A model generated the notes under the pieces. It saw only the letters and a program-made list of their open reading frames with translations. It searched no databases and was not told where the DNA came from. 64,000 nt of DNA from Stratiolaelaps scimitus (lineage: Eukaryota > Arthropoda > Arachnida > Mesostigmata > Laelapidae): positions 186,001-250,000 of the forward strand of contig JABWDB010000037.1 of NCBI GenBank assembly GCA_019614645.1, read 5' to 3'. A program made the position numbers and the translations under genes. Below are positions 10,601-24,256 of this stretch, piece after piece (positions within the stretch are counted from its first letter, which is position 1; each line of letters starts with the position of its first letter).

Positions 10601-13600
10601 CGAATAACTGTGCAATAATAATGATAATACCAAAAAAGCATATTATTAGCAAAAATTCCTCTCACAAGGATATGTACGAGCCGAAGCAGTTGTTACTATT
10701 CTAAGTTTTTGCCTTGATGACAAAGTTAGAGCATTATATAACTATGCAAGCCTATTATACAAGGTCACAACCACCAACTTTTAACACTGTCACCCAATCT
10801 GACTATAGGAACAATTTCAAAGTATTCAAACATATATATATATATATTTATATATATAACATACATAACATGTAATATATATATATGCATATTCTTCGGA
10901 CTAATTTATAGGATGATGACGTAAATCTCTATATTTTTTAAATTTATTACCGTTTTACTTTATAGACTGCCACTCGGACCAGAGACAGCAGTGCAGTATC
11001 GATGATTCCATCATCGTCATCAACCACAACAACATCAACAACATGCATTGACGCAATGACACCACCATCACCACCTAAACAACAGGTGTTGTGTACTAGA
11101 CAACAATATCTAAACTAGACAACACTTTATCTGATTACGTTTCGACGTAATTAGACGGCGTGTTGTTTCAAGTTGAATCTCACATTTGTTAATATTTTTA
11201 GTAACATATATTCTTGTTAGTTTGATTGACGTTTACCAATGTTTGGACTAAGATGATTTACGAACTTAGACCATGTATCAATTAAACCTTATATATATAT
11301 ATATCTATAAATACATTTAACCATTAATGTCCACTTAATCCATGTCTGTCGTGTTGTTTTACGTGGCATACGTGGAATAATAATACTTCAAGAAATTGGT
11401 CTAACCCGGTCTTATCGTTAGTTCCGTTTCCGCCCCCCATGCATAAAGTTCGCTCTACCTAAACAATTCACGTTTTTTTCTTACTTTATAAATCTCAGCC
11501 CAGCTGTGAACAGTAGTAACTAGTTTTTCTTCAGTCGAAGGAAAATTTCGTTGCAACTTTGTGGCGTATATATATATATATATATGCGACTCTACGTCGG
11601 CACAGTCGGCCCATCGGATTTCTCGGTGCTGGGGGATGCTAGCTATTATAAACCTATGACGACATTGCGGTACACTACATTAATAAGAAGAAGGATGGTT
11701 TCTTTACGAGATGTAAGTGCTCCTCTGTAGTGGGGCCGAATAAAGAGGCTCCTAATCGATGAATCTCGCTCTTGTTTGCCTTGGTTTCTTCATAGGAGTC
11801 TTTGCCCGTAGCAGTTACACCCCAGCGACGTGTACAGTCCCTTGACACGTTCCGAGGATTGTCACTATTCATAATGGTGTTCGTCAACTATGGAGGAGGT
11901 ACGTCTTTGGTCTTCGCCTTTAACGCATGGGCTCACCTCTTTAACTCATTTTAATGGTTATTTTTTATGATTCCTGCAAAAATCATTGCGTTATACCCTG
12001 AACAATTAGATCGTCCACGCCCTAAAAATATGAACCAGTACGCCAATTCAATTATCGGATTATTATTATTACACAATAACATACATATATTTATTGTGCT
12101 TGACAAATGTGTGTATACGGGCACCTTGATGACCTTGATGCAGAACGGGTGTACTTTGAAATCTGCAATTTTTTTATCTCTATCCATACCAACCGTTCTA
12201 GTCCCTGACACATAAAAGTGTTAATGATTATCAGAGATCATTAAGGAAGTTCACATAAAATGTCAGCGAAGAGGGACTGCAAGGGTCGTTCGATGAATGG
12301 ACGTCATTTTTACTGATCGTATTCTCGATTTGTTCTATTCTAGGAAAGCTTGCCGTGTTTGAACATGTGCCATGGAATGGTCTGTCAGTAGCTGATCTCG
12401 TATTTCCCTGGTTTGTTTGGATTATGGGGGTATCGCTTGCAATTTCCATGAGGAGCATTCGAAGAAAGCGCGTTTCCACCATCAAGGTTGGAATTCAGCC
12501 ATTTAAGCCCACTTTGTAGGACCATCACTGTGAATCTCAAGGCTGTTTGTGTTGTATATATATATATATATATACTGGGTTAATGTATGTGTATATTGTT
12601 TTGTGTTTCAATCAAACGTTGTGCTTCATCTAACTGTCTAAGTTGCTTATTTTGATGTCAAATCTACTCATCGACGCTGCTCATATTTAGCCCTTGTCCT
12701 GCCGGGGCCAGTAGTACAGCTGTATTCTTTGCTCTATTCCCTTAAGACGTACTTTCTTTCGTTATAACCGCACATTGTATCATACGTGAAGTATTTCGTT
12801 AAACGTTCCCGCAACGTTGTATAATATTGTCCAGCTAAACACTTCTCTCTGTCCCTCATAGTTGACAAATGACGATTAGGGATACCCTACGCTTAGACAT
12901 ACCACCCGGCGCTTTGTACCGTCTACCTGTGCAAGACTCAACATACAATCCATATCCACAATGTCAATCGACAGATATACAGGAGATTGTTTGCGCATAT
13001 CTCTTTGCAAATACAGCCAAGTGAATAAATGGGTAACATAACCAATAATCATTTGCTCCCATCTGTGTGAATTGCGTAATATGATAAATACCGTAATAAT
13101 ATTTCAGATATTCATGAAGATCGTCTCGAGATCGGTGAAGCTCTTCGCTATAGGTGAGTCCCATGACACACTCAGCGTGAGTGATAAAATAGATATGAAT
13201 GTTTTAAAGTTATTAGTGAATATTTAGTCTTCTTTATCGAACTAGCACCGAAGATCGTATTAAATATTCTGTGCTCATATTGTCAGGTCTGGTACTCAAC
13301 AGTTCTGACGGTAACAACGACGTTCTAAAACTTCGTATTCCTGGCGTTCTTCAACGGTAGAGTAGCATCTTAATTTCTAATTTCATTTCATTGATTGTTC
13401 GTTTATGGATCGCACTAAGTGGTCTGTCCATGTCTATTGAATACACTTCACTGGTAACAATCTAAGACCTGTTTTACCCTGAGTATATTCATCGTTGACG
13501 TTCAGTACGACACTGAAGTTCGTGTATCTCGCTTGAATATTCGCTACATATAGAAACAAGAAATACTGAGAAATAACGAAGATATTCACTGATGTAGATA

Positions 13601-13900
13601 GCTTTCCCTCCAATGGCAAAGTTAATTCCTATCACTATAAAGTGCAGCAATTGATCAATTATTTATTATTATTTTTAGTATTATATGTTGTTGTTGTTGC
13701 TGCCAAAAGTAAAATTCTATGAGGATAGGTTGCGCAGTTAAAATGAACAGTTTTCAGGTGTCAAGCGATCCTTTCTTAGTGTAACCTAAGTTGTTACGAA
13801 TGCCACAATACGTCTTAGACGAACAACAAACGAGGTCAGCTGAAACTTTCTCAGCCGTTATCCTGCTTTGTCTGTTTGTCTAAGCTAACTTATGAACTAT

Positions 13901-13931
<31 letters not shown>

Positions 13932-16900
13932 TCCATTGCTAGGGTCTATTTCGGACTTTGCCTAGTATTTCTTCCTTTTGAAAATATCAACCTCGGTATT
14001 AGCCAATGAGAATAGGACCAAATTTTGTGTCATTTCGGCTTATATTATATTTTGGCCCACTGTGCGGCGTTGAGCTACTCGAGTTTGGGTAAATACAGAT
14101 TGTGGGATGATATCAATATTTGATTTGATTAATTGTTGAGTAATTACTCGTTTCAGATTCGCTATCTCCTATTTCGTTGTTGCTACAATGCATCTATTCT
14201 GGGCGACCCCAACTGATGTTACCGAGGTATAAAAAAAACAGTAGAGAAAGATTAATAACAATAGCACCATTGACTTTTTAATTTTCTTACTGGGCGAGAA
14301 ATACCAATTCATAAAATTCATTTTTTGAACGTCAATATGTAAGCATCTTTGGTGACTTCAACATAAATGAGTTGAAATTACAATCTTTGTACAACCTTAT
14401 CTACCCATCAGGATCTTTAACAATAGAGCAACGGAAGATCATTTATACATGAATGTCGGCAGACTTGACTAATGGTGTAACGTGATTACTAAAATCGCGC
14501 ACGGCGTTAACATTTATTTGCATATGTGCGTGAATATCACAATTAATTATAGAAACTTGTAATAAATAATTGTTCTGCAGTCTGGATATTATTTTTGTCC
14601 ATGCTATATATATTGTGATCCTGCTATAAGGAAGACATGGCTGCAATAATTGCATCCATCCATAACAGTTCTCCCCAACAATTTAAACGTCAAAAGTGTT
14701 GACCTATTCGCTTTGCGCTCCAGTCGAATTGACTATACTAAAGCATAATAGACTCACTTTCGTCGTCTACACAATGAAGAGTTATTTCAGCATATTATAG
14801 TATTTTTAGTTGAAGATGACACCTATGTTAGATTATTAGCACCACTAATGCAAGATGTGAGTTTAAATGTAATTCAACTGCTGAAACAAACTATATATAA
14901 TGTGAAAATTATATATACAATGATATGATCTGAATTAAAGGATTATACGAATACACCGAATTGTCGCCATGTTTTCAATTCTAAGAAATGTGTGCAACCC
15001 GTTCTTTTTTGTTTCACATAGACCGGAATTCTAGTCTGAAAACGAATAATAATACGGTGATTCCTCGATAGTAATAATAATAATAACAATAGTAATTTAT
15101 ACTGGTGGTAACTCAGCGGCTTCCCGAGCCCAAGGCTCTTGGTCGGGAAGTTTCATGTCGTTACCATTGGTACGTTCGCACCTCGTTTATGTATTGCTCG
15201 TTTTTATCTTAAAGGACTCTGTGATGTTTATCTAGCGAGGAAGAACCTTTAGATCGATACGCACTCGGAGACACAGGCGGATCGAGTAGGCATTTAGCAT
15301 GGCACGTAATTAGATCATTGTTTTTGTATTCACGTGGGGGTGTGTTTTGACTGCAGGGATGGCGTGGCTTGACTTTCAAGATGCGCGACGTAATCTTCTA
15401 CTGGCCAGAATGGATCCTTATGAGCGTTCTTGTCATCATTCACGTTGCGATTACCTTGGCTCTTCCTGTACCTGGTTGCCCGACAGGCTACGTTGGACCC
15501 GGTGGTTTATACAAGGTAGCTAACAAACTACACGATTCAATATATCCCGTTTTCAAGTTATTACATGTATATATATATATATATATTGTTAACAAAAACA
15601 TGTCAAACCTGGTGTCGTGGTAAAGTTAAAGGTTTAGTGGTCTATTAAACGAACTGCAATCATTCAAATGCTTAATATGTTCTCGTATATGTCACCTCAC
15701 CAGGTCGTGGGACAACTCGATCTTGCGGCCTCCGGTTTTTTTATTTAAGTCAGAGAAGAACTTAGTTGCAGTGGTGATCCTACTGTTGAACATTTGCATT
15801 CAATGGGGGTTGTCCACCTTACGATGCAATGCCGAAGGCAGTTTCGTGGACGTTAAATGTTTGAGGCTAAGAGTCAAACTGAACAAGAAAAACTTACGAA
15901 AATCTGCAGAAAAATTAATAAAAATATTAATGAAAATAATCTTCTCTTTGGTTACAGGGTGGTGCACATTTTAATTGCACAGGCGGTGCTGCTGGCTATA
16001 TTGATCGACTCCTGTTGGGAAGTGCCCATATTTATCAAGACAACACCGCTAATGTTCGTGTCCATACCTTCCATTTAATTTAATAATCGTAATTTGAAGT
16101 TACTTTGCGAAGGTGACCAATTTATTAGTTTTGTCTAAATTTCTAAATACCACATTATATAATATAATGAAATGAATTATACAAAAACTGAACATTTTAA
16201 TTAATGGTAATGAATACACTTATCGTCGGTGGAAGCACCGATATTTAATTAATGTAGTTACTCCACTTGAGATAACGTGATATGCTAATTGTTTGTTTGT
16301 TTAGGAAATCTACCATGGGACGATTCCGCATGATCCCGAGGGAATCCTAGGTTGTTTGACCTCTATATTCCTAACCTTCCTCGGATTGCAGGCTGGCAAG
16401 ATTCTTCTCACATATCGCAATGATTTACACAGGCTAGTATATCAATTACCCCGTAAATTAACCTTCGATGTTTCGATTGCGAATCGTAATCGAGTCAGAA
16501 AATACGAATATAATAAGCAAACTCGATTGTAGATGTGTACAGGCGGATTTTAGATTATTTTATTAACTATGCGAAGTGCTCAATAGGGTTAGCGTGATCA
16601 GTTTTTTTTTCAGATCTGACCGAAAGAAGGACTTCATAAGGCATTTAGCATAACCGTGCATGTCATCTACTGCTATCGATTTGAATGTGTGCAACTTTAC
16701 AGTGAACTAGAACTAACCTATTTCAGTTAGTAGTACTAGAACTTGAAATTACAGATCATTCTGAAAAAAAAAAACGATTCATTTCATAAATAGTTTTTAT
16801 ATCTAAGTCTGTCACAATCAATGCCGTAGTTTGTTAATTATAATCGTTTATTCTATTTTAATTAGGATCAGTCGTTGGATCAGCTGGGCTATCATCTGCG

Positions 16901-19370
16901 GTCTCGCTGCCGGGGCCCTGTGTGGTTTCAGTCGAGAAGGCGGACCCATTCCCGTGAACAAAAATCTTTGGTAATTGTTATAAGAAAATCATTACAAATA
17001 AAACGATGATTACTGTATGTTCCTTTTTAGTAAGTTTTAACAGCCTGCTTGAACCTACTCCACTGAACAGTGATATCGGATCCCTATATGACAATAATAT
17101 AAATAGTAATATTAGCGGCTGCCTAGGTTGTCACCCTTAGATTTTCTGGAAGAACTTGGTGACCCAATGAAGAGCGGCCATTGTTGTACCCATTTCTACT
17201 GTATATTATTAGCTTGTCGATTCCTTCCGTGTTCAAAAGCAACTCTTAATAAAAATCTCTGTTCGACTGCAGACGATCAAAATTTAACTTAATCGCTCTG
17301 TATTTCACAGCGTCCGAATATATGTTAATTCTTATAATGATTCTATATAACATTCTAAGCGATATAAGCCGTGTCACAATACATGAGGCTTCTACAAACC
17401 TCGTAAGAGCGTAGTTGTGAAGTACATACATAACGATGGTTGAACAGATCAGGGCATCAAATCTTGACACTTTGTTACCTGCTATCGAATGTGGGCCGAG
17501 TTCCAAGACGGGCCTCGGCTCGATCGCATTCGATATTTTCCTTTATTTTTGTCGAAATTTGCTTCAAGGGTAGCTTTCTACGTATAGGCATATTGTTTGG
17601 GAACACATATTGACCAAAACAATTAGTAGATTCATGTGCATCGTTTCTACATGATTCCCATTGTGTTCGTTTGCGGGTTATTTGATGTTTGTCTCTATCT
17701 TGTCAGGTCACTATCGTACGTGCTTTGTATGGCCAGTTTCGCCTTCCTGCTTCTGACGGCCATGTACGTGATCATCGATGTTATGAACCTGTGGTCAGGT
17801 GGTCCGTTCATCTATCTGGGTAGGTAACACCACGATCGGTCTTTTCAATAGAATAAAGATAACACACACATTTTGAACACAAATACCTAGTCAATAGTGG
17901 CGCAGTCCTGTGAAATTATGTGAAAACATTACAAAAGTATATAGCAACTAATAATGAGTGTTAAGGCTATCAAATACACATGACAGTGGATCAAATCAGT
18001 GGAGCTTATTTACATGTGTATAACGTAACTACTCTATTTGGAAAATAAACATTTTGGAAAATAATATATTTTTTTTTATTTCACACAAAACGTGTATGTC
18101 GCATCAAGTGGCCTTGACCAGCTATGACTGGCTGCTTGAGCCTGAGGAAACATCATCATCATCATCGGCTCAAATATTAAAAACATATGTTACTGAAGAT
18201 TTTGGGCCAAATGATAAACTCCAAGATCATAAATTAAAAAGTGAATATCTACAGGGTTCTATAGCGGAGCCGCTCTGTAGTTTGTGAAGCTTTTTGCGCT
18301 GTTCTGCTCTCTAGAAACGTGCTCAATGTGTAACGTGCACGCTAGTCTTAAAGCAAACCCTGACATTATAAATTAAGCCAAACATTAATTCAATTAAAAT
18401 TCACAGGTATGAACTCGATCCTTGTCTACGTGGGTCATAGCCTTGTAACCGGAATGCTGCCATGGTCCTGGGTAGGTCCAGAAACGCACTGGAAGTAAGT
18501 ACACTATCGCCATAAAAGCGTTGTCAATCTGTAATTATTATGCGAACAGAACTATTTGGCTATGTCTTAATTAGCCATCCTGGTATCGGTCTTCACTAAA
18601 TTCGAAATGACGGACATTAGTCTGAATTAATCAGGTGTCAATTGTCATTATTACTATTAACTAGGTTAATTGCCGGCTAATCGTATCCCATGAATCGCAA
18701 CAAACTTCCACAGGTTTAATTTGGTCTGAGGCTCTTACATCACCTTTGATTGACTTTGCTTATTGAGCCTTTTAATTATCACGTAATGTGTCATTGACTT
18801 AGCTCTTCTCTCTGTAGGAAAGAATACGATATCATTTCCACCCTATACAGGCTTGATTCACAGGAATTGTGCATTTGCATAGATTCGGTAGTAATGTACC
18901 TGTAGAATTTCAAGGACAAATATAATGTACAATACTGCCAGGTAGTTACGATACGAAGGTAATATTCAAAGCTTTGCGTAAGACTTCCTCAACTACGGAA
19001 CTAGCCAATTTCATTTTATCTAATTTAATAGATGACAACAACGTATAAAAGAACCCACTTACGCGAATATATTATTGGGTTCAGGGTTATCATAAACTAG
19101 AGAGAGTGACCATGATATCATACTGGGTATCCACTAGAGCCTAGTCGCAGAACAAACCTCAAATTCACAGCTTCACTCCTTCGTCGTCCAGGAAATGATT
19201 TAATGGATCATATTTATATTATACATTTGTATTTGAGTAAATTAAATTGGCTGACCCTGATATTAATTTACTTGGTTTGCAGCTACCTGATTATGAATTT
19301 AACGGGGACCTATCTCTGGACGTTGACAGCCTACATCCTCCACAAGAACGAGGTTTACCTGGCCCTCTAA
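7605..19370 (+). CDS. HGSNAT: Heparan-alpha-glucosaminide N-acetyltransferase (18 of probably 19 exons)
   Basis: HGSNAT is a lysosomal multi-pass membrane enzyme that transfers acetyl from cytosolic acetyl-CoA to terminal glucosamine of heparan sulfate inside the lysosome. Exons: 7605-7713, 8745-8798, 9212-9301, 9398-9458, 10124-10296, 10966-11085, 11796-11898, 12344-12486, 13108-13153, 13287-13356, 14157-14226, 15357-15515, 15958-16053, 16305-16432, 16866-16970, 17707-17819, 18407-18494, 19283-19370 (TAA). All phases match, giving about 604 residues. The first exons form the lumenal domain with paired Cys (SDECYQ|CPLQ). Exon 10124 carries the first membrane segment and exon 10966 a Ser/Thr/Pro linker. 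Exon 11796 (SLDTFRG, FVNYGGG) and exon 12344 ([14 protein letters not shown]) begin the catalytic domain. The active-site His is at 12364-12366 (FEHVPWNG). Later hallmarks are [53 protein letters not shown] and [10 protein letters not shown]. The donor after 16053 is weak (GTTCGT), and the intron at 16433-16865 is GC-AG. The codon at 7617 is an internal Met; the signal-peptide exon is missing. Introns contain SINE-A copies, R1 and TA tracts, and no other gene. Confidence 0.93.
7815..8240 (+). repeat. Dispersed repeat R1, copy 2 (in an HGSNAT intron)
   Basis: Second copy of the repeat at 1855-2225, lying in the intron between the 7605 and 8745 exons. It shares the CCGGAACCAACGCTCTGGG block and the downstream TTATCAAAGTTT and ACAAAACAGCTCCGA blocks. 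It ends at a (TA)n tract (8240-8261). Confidence 0.7.
9071..9100. repeat. (AT)n followed by T tract
   Basis: Alternating AT followed by about a dozen T. It lies in the HGSNAT intron between the exons ending at 8798 and starting at 9212. Similar short TA tracts occur in HGSNAT introns near 10835, 11291, 11570, 12556 and 15568. Confidence 0.85.
9598..9693 (-). repeat. SINE-A fragment, antisense in an HGSNAT intron
   Basis: The reverse strand shows the SINE-A head: AAGTTCGTCTCTGG, GCCGGAGACCGCAG, then a box B-like CTTCGAGTCGTCCCGCGACC, GGCGAGGGTGACATAT and AAGAGAACTT. The 3' tail is missing. The open frames across it on both strands are shadows. Confidence 0.75.
13902..13932. repeat. (TA)n microsatellite
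   Basis: An uninterrupted TA run broken by one ACA step, in the HGSNAT intron between the exons ending at 13356 and starting at 14157. Confidence 0.9.
15679..15768 (-). repeat. SINE-A fragment, antisense in an HGSNAT intron
   Basis: The reverse strand carries the same head region as 9598-9693 (AAGTTCTTCTCTG, CCGGAGGCCGCAAG, TCGAGTTGTCCCACGACC, GGTGAGGTGACATATACGAG). It lies between the exons ending at 15515 and starting at 15958. Confidence 0.75.
16433..16865 (+). other. GC-AG intron of HGSNAT
   Basis: To join ...RNDLH to ISRWISW in frame, the donor must be CAG|GCTAGT after 16432, with the acceptor ATTAG at 16861-16865 restoring an Arg codon. The next GT (16437) leaves the downstream exon in the wrong frame, and no alternative AG repairs it. 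CAG|GC is the usual form of the rare GC donor class. Confidence 0.75.
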
Positions 19371-19789
19371 CCATCGAGCCCGACACCGCTAACCCGACAC
19401 TAACTTTACTTATTCACTATATCTCAACGATTGATGTACTTATTATGGAGAGAATCTCGGAACGGAACCGATAAATAGAGAGAGCAGAGTATAGTTGAAG
19501 ATATTTACAGCCGCAAATAACTATCTACTCAATTTGATAACTCATAGACCAGTTTTTTGTGCCATAGTAGTTCACTGAATCCTATCAATGGCAAGAAATC
19601 CGATGACACAAAGGCCGATTGAACACAGATAACGCAAACTGTATATATGAATATATTATAGTATATAATGCAATTTCAAGAACCATAATATCTGTATATA
19701 TGATCAAAGTGAGTTATTTTATTACCTTTGTATTGCTCTTTTTGTATATTTACAAAGGTGGTAAAAGTGTGATGATACAAATAGATATT

Positions 19790-20010
19790 TGTAGTTTAAG
19801 TAAAGTTCCAGTTGAAATCTACTATGGTAAAATAATGTTGTTTTCATTTGGTTTAATTGAAGCTCCAACAATTTGAACTATGGGATTTGCATTATCCATT
19901 TATTAAAATTTCTATTTATACCCTACGCAGACCTAAAGTGACAAGACAAATAACTTCGTGACTTTTGTTCCATCTCACCGACTGCAATATGATGTTAATA
20001 TAAGAAACTG
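19790..20010 (+). repeat. Diverged repeat R2, copy 1
   Basis: It aligns to 20505-20715 through CAGTTGAA.TCTACTATGGTAA, then a TTGAAG or TTGAAGGTCTAAC-like block, ATTTATACC, AAAGTGAC, and a pyrimidine-rich CATCTCA followed by AATATTATGTTAATATAA-like sequence. The two copies are weakly conserved (roughly 70 percent by eye). Confidence 0.5.
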
Positions 20011-20504
20011 CCTCGCATTAATTAACACACCTGCTTGATTAGAAGAGCTTCAATGCAGAAAAAGATCGTTAGTGGTAATTGGGATCCAATCGTGAAGGGA
20101 ATCTGACATCGATTCCGATCAGATCAACAAATATTGGTCACAGCAAGATCAATGAAGCTGCACCGATTAGACGGGAGTAGAACCGTAATTTCGAACCATG
20201 CCCAAGTAATAACAAACCCATAATCATCTATAATAAAAAAAAAATTAAAACGTGAGAGCAAAAACGATCTTTTAAGGAGTTGAGCGGTGGTGCTACATAT
20301 GTAAGACTACAATATATTAGCCAGGACAAGTATTAGGTGTCTGATTCTATAGTGCTTGGCTTTAAGTCTACCGAGTTTAGCTAATGATATTTACATGCGG
20401 CGACGAATGACACAGACATGATAATTAATCACGAGTGTAGTTCATTATGTTATCGGTACGTTTCAGCATCATATATAGACATATATCATGTATAGACAGA
20501 CAGC

Positions 20505-20715
20505 AGGTTGAATGCTCAGTTGAAGTCTACTATGGTAAGAAGTCATACTGTTTTTTGCCTTACTTCACTTGAAGGTCTAACCATATTAGCGGAATATGGA
20601 TATGCATTAAAAAATGAGCATTTATACCATAGGCTTGCCAAAAGTGACTACAAAAGCATGTCGTGAGTTTTTCCCCTCTCATACACTACAACATAATATT
20701 AATATATAAAAACAG
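20505..20715 (+). repeat. Diverged repeat R2, copy 2
   Basis: Second copy of R2, in the same orientation and about 715 bp after the first. Shared blocks are CAGTTGAAGTCTACTATGGTAA, GCATTTATACC, CCAAAAGTGAC and ATAATATTAATATA. Confidence 0.5.
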
Positions 20716-23700
20716 TAGACTCTTTCCAATACAGAAAGTTAATACATTTCACGAAACCGCAAAATATATTTATAAGATGACATACCGAATAGCCCATAGC
20801 TGTACCCTTCCGTACAAGCCGCAACTATTTAATAATTAAAATCTATACTTGACAATGATAAGCCTTTTTAACACGACAATGTTAATTTCTCGGTCTTTTT
20901 TCTTTTTCTTGGCCATAGTCCTTCACCTAATTGACTTCAGAAGATTGCGGATTCGGAATAGATATTTTGAAATTCCTCTTTGTAGATGTTTCACCTGGGT
21001 ATTACGTTACGGTTCAGATAATTATTTTAGCTAGTTGCTTGCTGGCGGGATTATAGGGACCTGTCAGCTATTGTGGGTGGAGGTGTAACCAACGGTTTTC
21101 GTATGTTACATAGTTTGAGAAAATAGCAATTAATTAGCAGGTTAGATGAATCTTGTTGCGCGTAGTTCCGGTGCGTTGCGAAATTATATGGAGGTAACAA
21201 ACGGCTGCTCGTTTAATCGAAGCTATTGCAATAGTACGAGCGGCTTGTCGCGTGTTCAAGCGGTTTGGCCGCATCTAATGACGACTAATGAGGCATCTGG
21301 ACAAAGCACAGCCGAAGTACCTCAAGTGAGCTCTCGACGTTTCCACATAATGTGTAAACCGCCTGGAAGAATCGTGAACAAAAACAACGCTCTTCATGGA
21401 AGAACTGATAAGCAGCCTTAATTTTCAACGCTGTTTGAAGATACTGATGAAAGCTTTAGGCTTGCCAAATGAATTCTATCTTTACAATCGTTTCACCTGT
21501 ATAAATAAATTCGACCTTATAATTTAACTATTTTATGTCGACCTGTCATGTAACCCTTCATTGTCAAAGACACCTTTGTAATTTGACTGATGGTCGCTAC
21601 TAGAGTTATAATATACTTATTTTCATATTCGTTACCAACAGTTGCAAAAGACTGACTGTACATATGTATTATATTTTAAAACAAATAGCGAAATTACTCA
21701 GAGGACGAATTAATTGGTGGGGAGAATATGGAAGCCTTCTCAAATCAGGTACATTCAAAAAATTGCTTCATAAACCAAAGTTAAACCTACTAGCCATACG
21801 CCATGTAATTCTGTTACATAATAGCATGTATCTTGACTGTTTACATAACCTACCAATAGCTAAAGACATTTAAACCGCAGAGACATCATTGACGCCAAGT
21901 CTTCGTTTTCCGAGCTTTAACCCTGATGGTTACTACCGGGTGATAAATATGCGATACGTGAATGTCCGAGGTTGGTGTATATAATCAACTTAAGAAGCTG
22001 GACCTAGATAGGAGTAACAATCCTGAACCCCTTCGCTACTCACGGCCATCATCGACGCTTTACCAATCTATATGGATTGCCCCAGTGCACAAAGGTGACA
22101 AAAGAACGACTGCATAAAGGTAATAAACTCCCCCATGTCCTAACCGCTGTTAGCTGTAAAGTAATGATCCCGGAGGACTAAAATCGTATCTACAGTCAAT
22201 AGTTCGCGTATCGCAAAGACCGACCTACAGTATAATGTATATTTCCCGCCCTCAACAGTGTGGCTTTTGCTATTAACCACGTAACTCCTGTTGGTGTCAG
22301 AATCATATACATTGTTTTTAAGAGCACCTTCGGCTCGATGCTGCATGAGATCATCTTGCTGCCTTCCCCGGGAATGGCATCGACCTCCAACTTACGGTCA
22401 ATTGTCCAGAAATAGCTACGCGTCTATAGGATACCTCCAATAAACGGTATCGGGAAGCTTGGCATTTGTTATTTCGGTTGGTGTACCTTGTTAAGTGTAT
22501 CCTAAAAGAGCAGTTTACCGTTTTCATGGTCTGTATGTTGACGGCATGCAACGGATACTGATGCCTAATGCCAAAAACGAACTCAGAGTCCGCAAAATGC
22601 TCTCGACATGTTTGCTTATCGGTTCAAAAAGAGGGCGCTTAAGTATTCTGTCCATAAGTGTGGTGTGGGCGGTCGATGTAAATCTGTTTGAATAGCAAAT
22701 TTACTAATATATCTATGTCTGACTATTTATTTGATTCAATTTATACCAGTAGTAGAGCGAGGTTTTTAATCGAGCGCAAAGCTGCCGCTCGTTCAGGCAA
22801 AGGTCAATCGTGTATTCACATTGCGAGTTGCACAGTTATTAAATTAGTCCGATGCCAGTTGTAGATAATCAATGTGAAAAATGTAACTGACCACTAATTG
22901 AAACTTATATAAATAAAGAAATATTCCCTAGCTCGTAGATACATTTCATCTATGCAATAATCATGTGAGATGTTATAACTTGTGCATAGCTGAAATAATC
23001 GCGTCTGGTCATAAATTCTCAATTCTAGTCAAAAACGAGTAACATATCAAATGTACACGCCAGCCGATACATTCACTATAGATCGATCTCACGCCAAAAT
23101 TACAAAAGTGGCCCATATTTTCCCATAGGCTCGTTGAGTGTGGCACAAAGTCGCAACAAGTGTTAGTCAATATTCCCATCTACATTGATTTTGCCGAAAA
23201 AGGACATTCGGCGAAAAACCCTTTTGCAATGCTTCGTACGGAACAGCCATCTCGGACAAAGAATGAAATTCTACTATTCGTTCTTGCTATTTCTCAAAAT
23301 GTAGCACTTCAATTGGATCTACTTTTTGGGGTGGTAATTGAAACAAACGAATGTGACGGGCACTGTTTTTGTGATGGGCACTTGATCACCGGCGAAGTCC
23401 AGCGACTCGGACTTGCTCTTGTCCTCAGACAGTCGTCAGCCAGCCAGCCCCCCAGCAGCAGTGCGTCGGCACTTTACGAGACTCGGCCTATGAATCCGAT
23501 CTCAGCGCAGTCGAGATATATATATATATAAATACACAGACAGATCGATCGATCGGGGCAGATCGAAGCAACAAATATTTGCAACACGTTTTTGTACATC
23601 TACCCGACGACACAGAGAGAGAGAGACAGAGACAGACAGATAGTAGCTGTATTCCCATAAACTAGATTGGATTCGACTAACCGAGATACCGGAATCGAAA

Positions 23701-24256
23701 CCTAAACTGGTTGTGTCTGCTGCTGAAAGCCTCACCGACCTCAGACGAGCCCGCAAGGGGGGATTTTAGTTTACGAATGCTCCCGTCTCGATACAAAAGC
23801 CATCTTCAATCAATCAAATAAATACGCGACTTTGCAAAGGGCACTCAACGTCGTCGTCACATACCATTTCGTTTTTATCTCGTTGTTTATTCGCATTTCA
23901 AAGGCGCATAGTATAAGTTTGAGTTTGCTAGTTCTGCTCGGTGAACTCGAATGGATACTCGGGCAGATTATATGCAACACAGTAGCCGGTATCGAGCTGA
24001 GATTTTTACATGCAGGCTGTTTGTACAATACTAGTGATATAGGAAAGGAATGTCGGGCGAATTGCTCCTTTATAAATAAATACGCGGTATATATCGGTAG
24101 TTAGAAGTTTGATTCTTAAAAGTAAAATACTGACAATGATCCTTGACCATTGTGTTTGTTTATCTAGAGTGTTGAGTATTACTACAATCTTCATTCTTAT
24201 TTGCTCGAACTGAGATACTGAATAACACGAAATACAGTGTTAAACTATTTATTTAG

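Larger units (their letters stand above)
19371..24256. other. Intergenic region downstream of HGSNAT
   Basis: AT-rich sequence with an ATTAAA at 19902-19907 that could serve HGSNAT polyadenylation. The diverged repeat pair R2 lies here (about 19790-20010 and 20505-20715). GC-richer patches at 21140-21420, 22140-22560 and 23330-23520 have open frames (up to 123 codons) without a convincing start, splice pattern or family resemblance. A (TA)n followed by AAATAC is at 23517-23537. Confidence 0.4.

Noticed and set aside
23160..23531. 123-codon plus frame
   Set aside because: No ATG start, the end lies in a (TA)n tract, and there is no recognisable domain or consistent splice pattern.
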